Below are positions 52,914 to 61,088 of a DNA stretch of 64,000 bases, piece after piece. The DNA lies in contig DATGZN010000075.1 of the NCBI GenBank assembly GCA_035297145.1, positions 1 to 64,000 of the forward strand, given 5' to 3'. The notes beneath the pieces were generated by a model that had not been told where the DNA came from, did no database searches, and saw only the letters and a program-made list of their open reading frames with translations. Origin of the DNA: QHXW01 sp035297145. GTDB taxonomy: Bacteria > Acidobacteriota > Terriglobia > Bryobacterales > Bryobacteraceae. Within the stretch, counting starts at the first letter, position 1. The number at the start of each line of letters is the position of its first letter. The position numbers and the translations under genes were made by a program.

Positions 52914-53864
52914 GTGCTCGACCTCATACAGCCTGCCATCCGGAACCGTGTGGAAGAGCTGGGCCGCGAATTTCAGGCCGCCCAGCCTTTTCGGCACGTT
53001 GTGATGGAAGATTTTCTGATGCCTGAGTTTTGCCGGGAATTGCTGGCGGAGTTCCCGGCATTCGATCGCGAAAAGGCGCGCAACGAGCTGGGCGAGCTTG
53101 GCCGGAAAGCGGTGAACACGAATCTGGCGCAACTGGGACCGGCCTACTCGCGCCTGGACGCGCTGCTGCGAAACCGGGCGTTCCTGGATTTCATGGGACG
53201 GATCACCGGCATTCCGCACCTGCTCTACGATCCAAAATATGTTGGCGGCGGCACGCACGAGAATCTGCACGGGCAGGATCTGGATGCGCATGTGGATTTC
53301 AATTACCATCCGGTGACGCAGCTTCACCGCCGGCTGAATCTGATCCTGTTTCTGAATCCGGAATGGCGCCAGGAGTGGGGAGGCGCACTCGATCTGCACG
53401 TGAATCCGTGGCTGCCGGAAAAGGAGGATCGGGTGAAGACAATTGTGCCGACTTTGAATCGCGCGGTGGTGTTTGAGACCTCGGAAATTTCCTGGCATGG
53501 ATTCAAGCGAATCGAGCTTCCGCCGGATAAACAGCACGTGTCGCGCCGGTCGATCGCGGTGTACTACTACACGAGGCGGCGGCCGGCGGATGAGACCGCG
53601 CCCGAGCACTCGACGGTCTATGTACCGCGGCAGCTGCCCGAGCAAATCCGCGCCGGTTACAGCTTGAAGCAGGAGGACGTGGACGCTTTGCGGTCGCTTA
53701 TGGCGAGGCGCGACATGCTGATTCGATTTCTTTATGAGCGCGAGAAGGAGTTCTCGCCCTCGGTCCGTGTGATGCTGGGGTCGAAATCGTACAAGCTGTA
53801 CATGATGCTGATCCAGCCGGTGCGCGCACCGTGGTCGTGGTTCAAAACGCGGAATATGCGGTAG
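52914..53864 (+). CDS. 2-oxoglutarate/Fe(II)-dependent oxygenase (prolyl-hydroxylase-like)
   Basis: The protein is 316 residues from a GTG start (LDLIQPAIRNRVEEL). The iron ligands are HxD in DAHVDFNYHP and a later His in SEISWHGFKRIELP, with the 2-oxoglutarate-binding Arg likely in SRRSIAVYYYTRRRP. The family hydroxylates proline, other residues or small molecules. The C-terminal ~80 residues are helical and family-specific. Target unknown. Confidence 0.85.
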   Translation: MLDLIQPAIRNRVEELGREFQAAQPFRHVVMEDFLMPEFCRELLAEFPAFDREKARNELGELGRKAVNTNLAQLGPAYSRLDALLRNRAFLDFMGRITGIPHLLYDPKYVGGGTHENLHGQDLDAHVDFNYHPVTQLHRRLNLILFLNPEWRQEWGGALDLHVNPWLPEKEDRVKTIVPTLNRAVVFETSEISWHGFKRIELPPDKQHVSRRSIAVYYYTRRRPADETAPEHSTVYVPRQLPEQIRAGYSLKQEDVDALRSLMARRDMLIRFLYEREKEFSPSVRVMLGSKSYKLYMMLIQPVRAPWSWFKTRNMR

Positions 53865-53900
53865 AAGGCAAAGTTACCGCTTCCTCTGGGCGCGGCTCAG

Positions 53901-54881
53901 TTACATTTGGATCTCGCGGCCTATTCCTTGCGCTTTGGCGCGTGTGAGCACCAGTTGCGCGGCAGCGACATCTTCCACGGCCAAGCCGAGGGATTTGAAG
54001 ATCACGCTCTCATCGGGCGCCGTCCGGCCGGGCGCGCGGCCGAGGATCACCTCGCCTAATTCGCCGGCGATGTGACTTTCCGTCCAGCGGTCCTCGCGAA
54101 TGCCTTGGACGATGTCGCCCGCTTCCACGAGGGCGGCGGCTCGCGAATCGACTATCACGCGGGCGCGCGCCACGAGCGCAGGATCCATTTCGCGCGTGTC
54201 GGGCCGGCATGCGCCGACCGAGATCACCAGCGCACCGGGCGACACCCAGGCATCTTGGATGACGGGTGTGGTAGAAGAAGTCACCAGTGCGATCACGTCC
54301 GCGCCGCGCACGGCTTCTTGCGCGCTGGTGGCGGCATGGACAGGAACAGGACTCGTGGCGGCGGCATCCGAGACGAACTGGTTCAGGTGATCGCGCGTAG
54401 GGCTCCAGGCGCGGATCTCGCGAAAGGGGCACACGCGGGCCAGCAGTTCCACATGGCTGCGCGCCTGCACGCCGGAGCCGAGCATGGCGAGTACGGCGGC
54501 GTCCGTGCGGGCCAAACGTTTGGCGGCGACGGCGGAAACGGCCGCGGTGCGCATTTCGGTGATATAGCGGCCGTCCATGATGACGTCGAGAGCCCCGGTT
54601 TCCGGGTCCAAGAGCAAGATGGTGGCGAGATGCGTCGGCAGACCACGGGCGGCGTTCTCGTTGAAAACCGTGACGAGCTTGACGCCGAGCGACGCAGGCG
54701 ACGACAAATACGCCGGCATCACGCCGAAGAAGTTCCGGTGCGGCGGGACCTGGAGTGCCGTGCGTACCGGCTGCGTTACTTGGCCGCTGGAGAATTCTGA
54801 AAGTGCCTGCTCCATAGCGCTGATGAGATCGGTAAGCGGGAGCAGGTCACGGACGTCGGATTCGGTGAGGAGGAGAGCCAT
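53901..54881 (-). CDS. Ornithine cyclodeaminase/mu-crystallin-family protein
   Basis: The protein is 326 residues. Motifs: MPAYLSSPASLGVKLVTVF, GRYITEMRTAAVSAVAAKRL, the NAD-binding MLGSGVQARSHVELLARV, and SVGACRPDTREMDPALV. The family includes ornithine cyclodeaminase, alanine dehydrogenase and ketimine reductases; the substrate cannot be told apart by eye. It starts 15 bp after the hydrolase gene, in one operon. Confidence 0.88.
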   Translation of the reverse strand: MALLLTESDVRDLLPLTDLISAMEQALSEFSSGQVTQPVRTALQVPPHRNFFGVMPAYLSSPASLGVKLVTVFNENAARGLPTHLATILLLDPETGALDVIMDGRYITEMRTAAVSAVAAKRLARTDAAVLAMLGSGVQARSHVELLARVCPFREIRAWSPTRDHLNQFVSDAAATSPVPVHAATSAQEAVRGADVIALVTSSTTPVIQDAWVSPGALVISVGACRPDTREMDPALVARARVIVDSRAAALVEAGDIVQGIREDRWTESHIAGELGEVILGRAPGRTAPDESVIFKSLGLAVEDVAAAQLVLTRAKAQGIGREIQM

Positions 54882-54896
54882 GTCAGTTTGGAGCGG

Positions 54897-55556
54897 TCAC
54901 GGCTGACCCACGAGCCGCAGAAATGCCGCCAGAACCTTAATAGCCAGCGCGTCGTAGCCGCCGCGGCCGAGGTCGTGGCCGGCACCTTCGATGTGCAGCA
55001 ACTCCGTGGGTGCAGGGATCTGGCGGCGTGCCGATTGCATTTCTTCGAGAGAGCCGAAGGGGTCGCGGCAGCCGTGGACGAAGAGGGCGGGCGTCTGCAA
55101 CTTCGGAAAATGCGCGGTGCGCAGTTGCTCGGGCTTCTCGGGTGGATGCAGCGGGTACGAAAGCAGCAGAAGGCCGCCGGCGAGAGCAGGATCTTCCGCC
55201 GCCAGCATGCTGGCCTGCCGGCCGCCATAGGAGTGGCCACCTAGAAATGTGCGGACGGGCACAATTTCACGCAGCACGTCCACCGCGCGGCGTAGACCCG
55301 CGCGATCGTTCGTGCCATTCCCGAAGGGCGGACCGTGCGGACGTGCCTGGCGGAAGGGCAGATCGCAGCGCAGCACGGCAATGCCGCCGGCGGCGAACGC
55401 TTCCGCCATCGCGACCAGTAGCGGCGCCCGGCAGTTCGAACCAGCGCCATGGGTCAGCACGAGAGCGGCGCTCGCGTTGCCGTCCGGCCGGTGCAGAACC
55501 CCTCGCACGCCTGGTTGGCCGGGTGCCTGATTGGTGAAACTCTCAACAGCGCTCAT
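54897..55556 (-). CDS. Alpha/beta-hydrolase, KANL3/Tex30-like
   Basis: The protein is 219 residues from ATG 55556. LVLTHGAGSNCRAPL is the oxyanion region, GGHSYGGRQ the nucleophile elbow, HGCRDPFG the Asp region and GAGHDLG the His. FRQARPHGPPFG is typical of this dienelactone-hydrolase-related group. Cytoplasmic. It is divergent from the flavoprotein gene with only 25 bp between the starts. Confidence 0.85.
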   Translation of the reverse strand: MSAVESFTNQAPGQPGVRGVLHRPDGNASAALVLTHGAGSNCRAPLLVAMAEAFAAGGIAVLRCDLPFRQARPHGPPFGNGTNDRAGLRRAVDVLREIVPVRTFLGGHSYGGRQASMLAAEDPALAGGLLLLSYPLHPPEKPEQLRTAHFPKLQTPALFVHGCRDPFGSLEEMQSARRQIPAPTELLHIEGAGHDLGRGGYDALAIKVLAAFLRLVGQP

Positions 55557-55581
55557 GCCCGTACACTGCGATGATACTGGA

Positions 55582-56958
55582 ATGGCCACTCCGTTTGACG
55601 CGATTATCATCGGGACCGGACAATCCGGTCCGCCGCTTGCCGGGCGGTTGACGGCCGCGGGAATGCGAGTGGCCATCATCGAACGCCAGCGATTCGGCGG
55701 CACCTGCGTCAATACCGGCTGCATTCCGACGAAGGCGCTAGTCGCGAGCGCAAAGGCCATCCACATGGCCCGGCGGGCCGTGGATTACGGGTTCCGAACG
55801 GGAGAGATCATTGTCGACATGCCGGCAGTTAAAGCCCGGAAGGATCGCATCGTGGCGGCTTCCAATCAGGGGCTCGAGAAGTGGCTGCGCGGCATGAAGA
55901 ACTGCACCGTCTACCAAGGCCACGCGCGCTTCGAGAGCCCGCGCACGGTTCGCGTCGGCGACGAAGTGCTGGAAGCTGGCAAAATCTTCATCAACGTGGG
56001 CGGCCGCGCGGCGAAGCCCGCCATACCTGGTCTCGATACGATCAGCTTTTTGACGAACTCCAGCATGATGGCCGTGGATTTCCTGCCGAGGCGCCTGGTT
56101 ATTCTCGGCGGAAGTTACATCGGGCTGGAATTCGGGCAGATGTACCGGCGTTTCGGTAGCGAGGTCACCATCATCGAGCGCGCCGAGCGCCTGATCTCGC
56201 ACGAAGACCCGGATATCTGCGACGCGATCCGAAACATTCTCGAAGGCGAAGGAATCCAGGTTCTCACTTCCGCCGATGTCCGCGAGGTGGCGCAGCAGGG
56301 CGGGCGGATTGTCTGCAAAATGTCGATCAACGGTGAGAATCGCGAGGTCGAGGGCTCGCATGTGCTGGTCGCGGCGGGTCGCGTGCCGAACACGGACGAT
56401 CTGGGGCTCGCCCGAGCGGGCGTCGCGGTGGACAATCGCGGGTACATCCAGGTGGACGATCAGCTGTGCACCACGGTCCCTGGCATTTGGGCGACGGGCG
56501 ATTGCAACGGTCGCGGCGCCTTCACACACACGTCGTACAACGATTTCGAAATCGTAGCGGCGAATCTGCTGGATAATGACCGGCGCCGCGTGAGCGACCG
56601 CATTCTCGCGTACAACCTCTATATCGACCCTCCGCTGGGGCGCGCGGGAATGAGCGAAACCGAGGTGCGCAAATCGGGGCGGAAGGCGCTGGTAGGCACG
56701 CGGCCCATGACGCGCGTCGCCCGTGCGGTTGAGAAAGGCGAGACGCAAGGATTCATGAAGGTGCTGGTGGATGCGGATAGTAAGCTTATCCTCGGCGCAT
56801 CGTTATTGGGAGTGGAGTGCGACGAGGTGATTCACTCGCTACTTGACATCATGTACGCTAAAGCGCCCTACATGGTGATACAGCGTGCGGTACACATTCA
56901 TCCCACGGTTTCGGAACTGATACCGACTCTGCTGGGTGATTTGAAGCCGCTGGGGTAA
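55582..56958 (+). CDS. Class I pyridine nucleotide-disulfide oxidoreductase (mercuric reductase/LPD-like)
   Basis: The protein is 458 residues from ATG 55582. The FAD-binding motif is AIIIGTGQSGPPLAGRL and the redox disulfide GGTCVNTGCIPTKAL. The NAD(P) motif is LVILGGSYIGLEFGQMY, the second FAD motif WATGDCNG, and the dimer-domain His-Glu is in HIHPTVSEL. It lacks the N-terminal HMA domain and C-terminal Cys pair of true MerA, so the substrate is probably not mercury. Confidence 0.88.
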   Translation: MATPFDAIIIGTGQSGPPLAGRLTAAGMRVAIIERQRFGGTCVNTGCIPTKALVASAKAIHMARRAVDYGFRTGEIIVDMPAVKARKDRIVAASNQGLEKWLRGMKNCTVYQGHARFESPRTVRVGDEVLEAGKIFINVGGRAAKPAIPGLDTISFLTNSSMMAVDFLPRRLVILGGSYIGLEFGQMYRRFGSEVTIIERAERLISHEDPDICDAIRNILEGEGIQVLTSADVREVAQQGGRIVCKMSINGENREVEGSHVLVAAGRVPNTDDLGLARAGVAVDNRGYIQVDDQLCTTVPGIWATGDCNGRGAFTHTSYNDFEIVAANLLDNDRRRVSDRILAYNLYIDPPLGRAGMSETEVRKSGRKALVGTRPMTRVARAVEKGETQGFMKVLVDADSKLILGASLLGVECDEVIHSLLDIMYAKAPYMVIQRAVHIHPTVSELIPTLLGDLKPLG

Positions 56959-57004
56959 CCGTTAGCTGCAACGCGCGCCCTGCGGCTTCTGGAATAATCG
57001 GAGC

Positions 57005-57553
57005 ATGCCCAGAATGACTGCCACCGATTCTGAGATGCCTGCCGACGTGCGCGCCGTGTGCGACCGTCTCGTGAACCGCTACGGCTCGCTACCTTACAAT
57101 CACGCTGTGCTGGCGCGACGACCGTCGATTTTCCGTGCGTTCCGGGGCATGTGGGATGGCCTGGAGGAGAGCGGTCTGCTGCCGGCGCGCCTGGTGGATC
57201 TGGTCAACGTGAAAGTGGCGTCGCTCGTCGGATGCGGCCTTTGAATCGAGCTGAACTCTGCCTGGAGCAGAGCCCATGGCGTTACCGTTGAGGAGTTGGG
57301 TGCACTTGCCGACCCCAAGCAATCGGCCCTGTTTTCCCAGCGCGAACGGGCCGCGCTGGCGTACGGCGAAGCGATCACGCTGGCTAATACGGTCTCCGAC
57401 GACATTTTCAACAACGTGAGGCGGCACTTCAACGACGATGAAATTGTCGAGCTGACGGCGGTGATCACATTCGAAATTTGCGTCGCGAAGTTCAACTGCG
57501 CGCTGGAGATCGAAGGCCAAGGGATCTGCGTCGTGCGGCAGCCGGCAAAATGA
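57005..57553 (+). CDS. AhpD-like carboxymuconolactone-decarboxylase protein, candidate selenoprotein (CxxU)
   Basis: The frame is 182 codons plus a stop, with one internal TGA at 57242-57244 (codon 80). Before it the sequence is VNVKVASLVGCGL, after it IELNSAWSRAHGVTVEELGA. The family has GCxxC-I-(E/D) here, so TGA stands exactly in place of the second redox Cys, giving C77-G-L-U80. No other lesion is seen in the remaining 102 codons. AhpD-like proteins with CxxU are a known bacterial selenoprotein family. A stem-loop follows at 57256-57272. The alternative is a nonsense mutation of TGC. Selenocysteine machinery is not in this window. Confidence 0.7.
57256..57272 (+). promoter_or_regulatory. 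Stem-loop after the in-frame TGA (possible bacterial SECIS)
   Basis: CTCTGC pairs perfectly with GCAGAG around a CTGGA loop. The stem begins 11 nt and the loop 17 nt after the TGA, the distance expected of bacterial SECIS elements, and the small loop contains GG. An outer pairing GCT (57250-57252) with GGC (57278-57280) is possible. It lies within coding sequence. Confidence 0.45.
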
Positions 57554-57643
57554 ACATCTAAACAGGAACAACGAACGCGTCGGCTGCTTCTTGATCGGGC
57601 GAAGTGGGGTCCTGTCTTTCACCGTTGTGAGGTGATCACCGGC

Positions 57644-58078
57644 CTACTCCGCTTCGTCTAACGCGACGATGGCGCAAGGGCGCCCGCCGAAGTTCTTACT
57701 ATCGGGCTCTAGGACAACATCCCAGCGCTTTCGGATTGGGAAACCACCCTTGGTGCTCGATTCAACCTCGAATTCATAGAACACTCTGCGTACCTTGTAC
57801 GGCCTCCCGCTGGCCCGAAGATATGCGCCATACTTGATTTGATTAAAATCATGGACCGCGAATAGGGTTTTGGGTGTCGTGCCTGGCTTCCAGAACGCTG
57901 CCGCGATCGAGTCTCCCTCTTTCAGTGCGATCAGATATGCCATCGAATTACCGCCGCACTCGTCCTTCGCTACGGGCTGGCTCGCGTTCTCGGGGTGTTG
58001 CCCTACGGAAAGAATCGCGACGACCACAACGATACCGAGAAACGCCACCAAAAGCAGAATGCCAATGGCGGTCTTCAT
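57644..58078 (-). CDS. Membrane-anchored hypothetical protein, 144 residues
   Basis: ATG 58078 gives one N-terminal membrane helix (GILLLVAFLGIVVVVAILS). An extracytoplasmic domain follows (AKDECGGNSMAYLIALKEG, VRRVFYEFEVESSTKGGFPI, KRWDVVLEPDSKNFGGRPCA), with two Cys that could form a disulfide. A TTG at 58099 would add 7 residues. No family recognised. Confidence 0.65.
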   Translation of the reverse strand: MKTAIGILLLVAFLGIVVVVAILSVGQHPENASQPVAKDECGGNSMAYLIALKEGDSIAAAFWKPGTTPKTLFAVHDFNQIKYGAYLRASGRPYKVRRVFYEFEVESSTKGGFPIRKRWDVVLEPDSKNFGGRPCAIVALDEAE

Positions 58079-58138
58079 CGCCAATGATCCAAGAGCCAAG
58101 ATCTGACCCTCCCTTTGGAGTAGTGACTGTGGTACTCC

Positions 58139-58414
58139 TTAGCTTCTAGCTCTGATGCCACCGAAGGCTAGGCGGAGGGTCTTCTGGCAATCCACGCAGC
58201 GGCCAACTATCCGCAATCGGTGGGCAGTCTTGATTCTGCGCTTACGAGCTACCGGTAGGCGGAAGATGTGAAAAACGCGGCAGCCGCAAGAACAGGCAAA
58301 CAAGTACGTGTTCGGCTGGTCGGCCTGAATCATTGTTGCAAGGGACGATAGAACTGGGTCCGCGACGGGTCCAGAGGGAACGGAAGCGCGTTTGCGGGAT
58401 AGCATGCGGCCCAT
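58139..58414 (-). CDS. Hypothetical zinc-ribbon-like protein, 91 residues
   Basis: Five Cys suggest a small metal site: LFACSCGCRVFHIF and GRCVDCQKTLRLAFGG, separated by a basic stretch (ARKRRIKTAHRLRI). No signal peptide. No clear ribosome binding site at ATG 58414. It stands alone between two minus-strand genes and may be a regulator or a chance frame. Confidence 0.45.
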   Translation of the reverse strand: MGRMLSRKRASVPSGPVADPVLSSLATMIQADQPNTYLFACSCGCRVFHIFRLPVARKRRIKTAHRLRIVGRCVDCQKTLRLAFGGIRARS

Positions 58415-58462
58415 TATAAGCCCGAGACCCTCGGTTGGGACGGCTCTCAGCCGCTAGACAGC

Positions 58463-59287
58463 CTATTGCGCCCGGCTCCGGATTTCCTGCAACGTGAGTG
58501 CGGCTTGCTGGCGGACACGGTCAGGCATACCTGCCACGCCGCGTGCGTAACGCTGTACGTCGTCGAGATCCTGCTTTTGACCGACGCGCAACAGGCCGCG
58601 CAGCGCTTCCCAGGCATGCTCTTTGTCCGGAGATAGCTCGGCCAGAGTATCACCTGGAGCCACAACAGCTCCGTCCTGACGGCTTAACTCCGACACTTCA
58701 CCGGGAAGGGGCGACCGCACTTCGTTGTCGCCCACGCGGCCTACCAGAGTTCCTGGGTTCACGTACTCGCCCGTCTTTAATCGGTATCGGATGCGCCCCG
58801 CGGCCGGCGCGGTGATGGAATATGGGCGCAGCATGGCCATTAATTCGCCATGACCAGAGGCGTCGCCGAAATTAGTGAGTGATAGCGCGGCGTTGCGCTG
58901 CACCATGGGCGCGGGATCGGCGAGCAACTTGAGCAGAGTGGCGTGAAAGGGCTCGTACTTATGATCCTGCCCCATAATCCACGCCGCCGTCTGCCGCAAC
59001 TCCAGACTGGGGTTCGATGACAGCGCAACGATCTGCGGATACCACTGCCGTGCGTGCAGATCGCCGCGGCCGAGACGCTCGCCGATCTGTACCAGCGCGT
59101 GCTGGGCTTTGCGAGGCTTGGCGGCAGCGTTGTTGAGGTATTCGGTGATCTCCGCGTCGGAGAGCTTACGGCCAAACCAAGTCCCATACCAGAACAGGAA
59201 GGGGAACAGCACCAGTAAAAGCGCGAATCCCGTGATCAGCAAGTACGCGCGCTTGCTGGGACGTTTTGAAGTAGTGGTAGTTGTCAA
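58463..59287 (-). CDS. Membrane-anchored HEAT-repeat protein with inserted lipoyl/HlyD-like domain
   Basis: The protein is 274 residues with one N-terminal helix (LITGFALLLVLFPFLFWYG). HEAT-like helices follow (~45-150: ELRQTAAWIMGQDHKY, MVQRNAALSLTNFGDASG). A beta domain at ~155-220 (ITAPAAGRIRYRLKTGEYVN, then VRSPLPGEVSELSRQDGAVV) is like biotinyl/lipoyl or HlyD half-motifs but lacks the modified Lys. The C-terminus is helical. This combination is unusual. It is 27 bp after the dipeptidase gene. Confidence 0.7.
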   Translation of the reverse strand: MTTTTTSKRPSKRAYLLITGFALLLVLFPFLFWYGTWFGRKLSDAEITEYLNNAAAKPRKAQHALVQIGERLGRGDLHARQWYPQIVALSSNPSLELRQTAAWIMGQDHKYEPFHATLLKLLADPAPMVQRNAALSLTNFGDASGHGELMAMLRPYSITAPAAGRIRYRLKTGEYVNPGTLVGRVGDNEVRSPLPGEVSELSRQDGAVVAPGDTLAELSPDKEHAWEALRGLLRVGQKQDLDDVQRYARGVAGMPDRVRQQAALTLQEIRSRAQ

Positions 59288-59314
59288 TCTAGATCCAGTT
59301 TATTCTGGGACGGC

Positions 59315-60373
59315 CTACGCCGGCAGCGCGCGTTGCAGAATGCGCAGCCAGTTGCCGTGCATGATGGCTTCCACGTCCTGCTCCGAGTATCTCCGTGCTC
59401 GCAAGATGGCGGGGAGCTTTTGCAGGTCGGCAATGGTATTGACGTCGTGCGGCGTCTGCTCGGTTCCGAATTCGCCGTCCAGATCGCTGCCCACGGCTAC
59501 ATGGCGCGTGTTCCCGGCGAGCTGGCAGATGTGGTCGATGTGATGGACAACGTCTTCGAGGCTGACTACCGTGTTGGGTGTCGCGCCGGAAACGAATCCC
59601 GGGTACAGCATCCAGACATCGAGCACAGCGCCGATCACCGCGTCACGCTGGATGAGGCAGCGAATCTGCTCGTCGGTCAATTGGCGATCGCCCGGCACGA
59701 GCGCGCGGCAGTTGTGATGGCTCGCCCATATGGGCCCATCGAAGATCTCAATTGCCTGCCAAAACGCATCGTCAGCGAGATGCGTCACATCGAGTGCCAT
59801 CCCGGCCTGACGCATGGCTCTGAGTAGATCCGGGCCGCGTGCGGTGAGGCCTCCTGAAGCTCCGGTGCCGTGCGCATAGCACCCAACGCCGTAATGCGAA
59901 ATGCCGGCCGCGCGCAGACCGCGCTCCCACCAGAAGCTTACGTGGGCGGGGGAAAGGATGGGATCCGCGCCCTCCATGCTCAAGATGTAACCGAGCGGGC
60001 AGTGGACCGGGTCGGAACGCCACTCGCGCAGGTGCTTCTCTACGTCTTGCCAGGTCCGCAACTGCCGCAGATGTCCTTCCGTCTCAAGAACGTTGTAGTA
60101 CGCCAACTGCCCCTGTGCCATGGCGCACGCGATTTCCTGATTCTTGAAATCAATGCTGCTCGAGCCCTTCGGATTCGCTCGCGCCAGCATCGTCGCGAAG
60201 CAAACGGCTACCTCGCCACGGCGCATCTCGGGAAGAGCGACCGTGTTGGTACCGCGGCCCGGGCCCGTCATCGCCTGCTCGGATCGCCGAATCTCCAAGA
60301 CAGAGTGTGTCAGATCGCGATTCCAGTTGACCGCGTTCAGGGACAGATCCAGATGAGCGTCAATTAGCAGCAT
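59315..60373 (-). CDS. Membrane dipeptidase (peptidase M19, renal dipeptidase family)
   Basis: The protein is 352 residues from ATG 60373. Zinc ligands: HxD in LLIDAHLDLSLN, Glu in LSMEGADP, and His in LDVTHLADDAFW and IWASHHNCRALV. The C-terminal VAVGSDLDGEFG is typical. No signal peptide, unlike some relatives. The start overlaps the end of the AlgH-like gene by 14 bp. Confidence 0.92.
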   Translation of the reverse strand: MLLIDAHLDLSLNAVNWNRDLTHSVLEIRRSEQAMTGPGRGTNTVALPEMRRGEVAVCFATMLARANPKGSSSIDFKNQEIACAMAQGQLAYYNVLETEGHLRQLRTWQDVEKHLREWRSDPVHCPLGYILSMEGADPILSPAHVSFWWERGLRAAGISHYGVGCYAHGTGASGGLTARGPDLLRAMRQAGMALDVTHLADDAFWQAIEIFDGPIWASHHNCRALVPGDRQLTDEQIRCLIQRDAVIGAVLDVWMLYPGFVSGATPNTVVSLEDVVHHIDHICQLAGNTRHVAVGSDLDGEFGTEQTPHDVNTIADLQKLPAILRARRYSEQDVEAIMHGNWLRILQRALPA

Positions 60374-61064
60374 TCGCTGGCAGGTGTAGCGACGGGAGGC
60401 CTTCGTCGTGCACGGCGGCGATCCGCAAGTCCTCTTGCTCGACCAGACGGCCCCAGAGCGTCTCAGGATGGGGATCGAACACGATCGCGGGATTAGCGGG
60501 TAGCACATCCCACGCATCCATTCCCATTTCAAATTCCAGCTGTCCGGCGTCCCAACCGGCATAGCCCAAGTAAAGACGGAACGTTTTCGGATCGGAATTG
60601 GAAGCCATGGCTTTTTCGACGGTGCTTTTGCTGGAGATCATGTAGACATCGCCGAAGACGCGCTTGGCGCCTTCCAGCTTCGCAGAGGTTCGGATCAGCC
60701 CCATGACCCCCGACATGGCCACCGGACCGCCGAGGTAAAGCGGCTCCGTTCTCCCCTTGGCGCCTTCGAGGTCTCGCGCCAGGCGTGAGACGGGCAGCTC
60801 GGTTTGACGGTTGACGATCAGGCCCAGCGTACCCTCTTCGTCATACTGCACAACCACAATAACTGTTTCGGCGAAGTTCGGATCCTCAAGACTCCGGCGG
60901 GCTACCAGAATCTTGCCGGCAGCCAGATGCTTGGGTGGCGGGTCTGCCTGCACCGGAGCTAGCCGCCAGCGGCTTGCCAATGCGGCTGAAACCGCCAGTC
61001 CGACAACTGCCGCGATCCGCAGAAAGCGGGCAGGCTTAACGCGGAGATGCGCTTGCCTAGCCAT
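60360..61064 (-). CDS. AlgH/YqgE (UPF0301)-family protein with N-terminal membrane segment
   Basis: The protein is 234 residues. An unusual N-terminal helix (RIAAVVGLAVSAALASRW) precedes the AlgH domain: GKILVARRSLEDPNFAETV, YDEEGTLGLIVNRQTE, LYLGGPVAMSGVMGLI and RLYLGYAGWDAGQLEFEM. Most AlgH proteins are cytoplasmic, so the leader suggests an exported form. TAGAAT ends 6 bp before the ATG, which could give a leaderless message. Confidence 0.85.
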   Translation of the reverse strand: MARQAHLRVKPARFLRIAAVVGLAVSAALASRWRLAPVQADPPPKHLAAGKILVARRSLEDPNFAETVIVVVQYDEEGTLGLIVNRQTELPVSRLARDLEGAKGRTEPLYLGGPVAMSGVMGLIRTSAKLEGAKRVFGDVYMISSKSTVEKAMASNSDPKTFRLYLGYAGWDAGQLEFEMGMDAWDVLPANPAIVFDPHPETLWGRLVEQEDLRIAAVHDEGLPSLHLPANAAN

Positions 61065-61088
61065 TGCTCAATTCTATCCCCTACAGCC

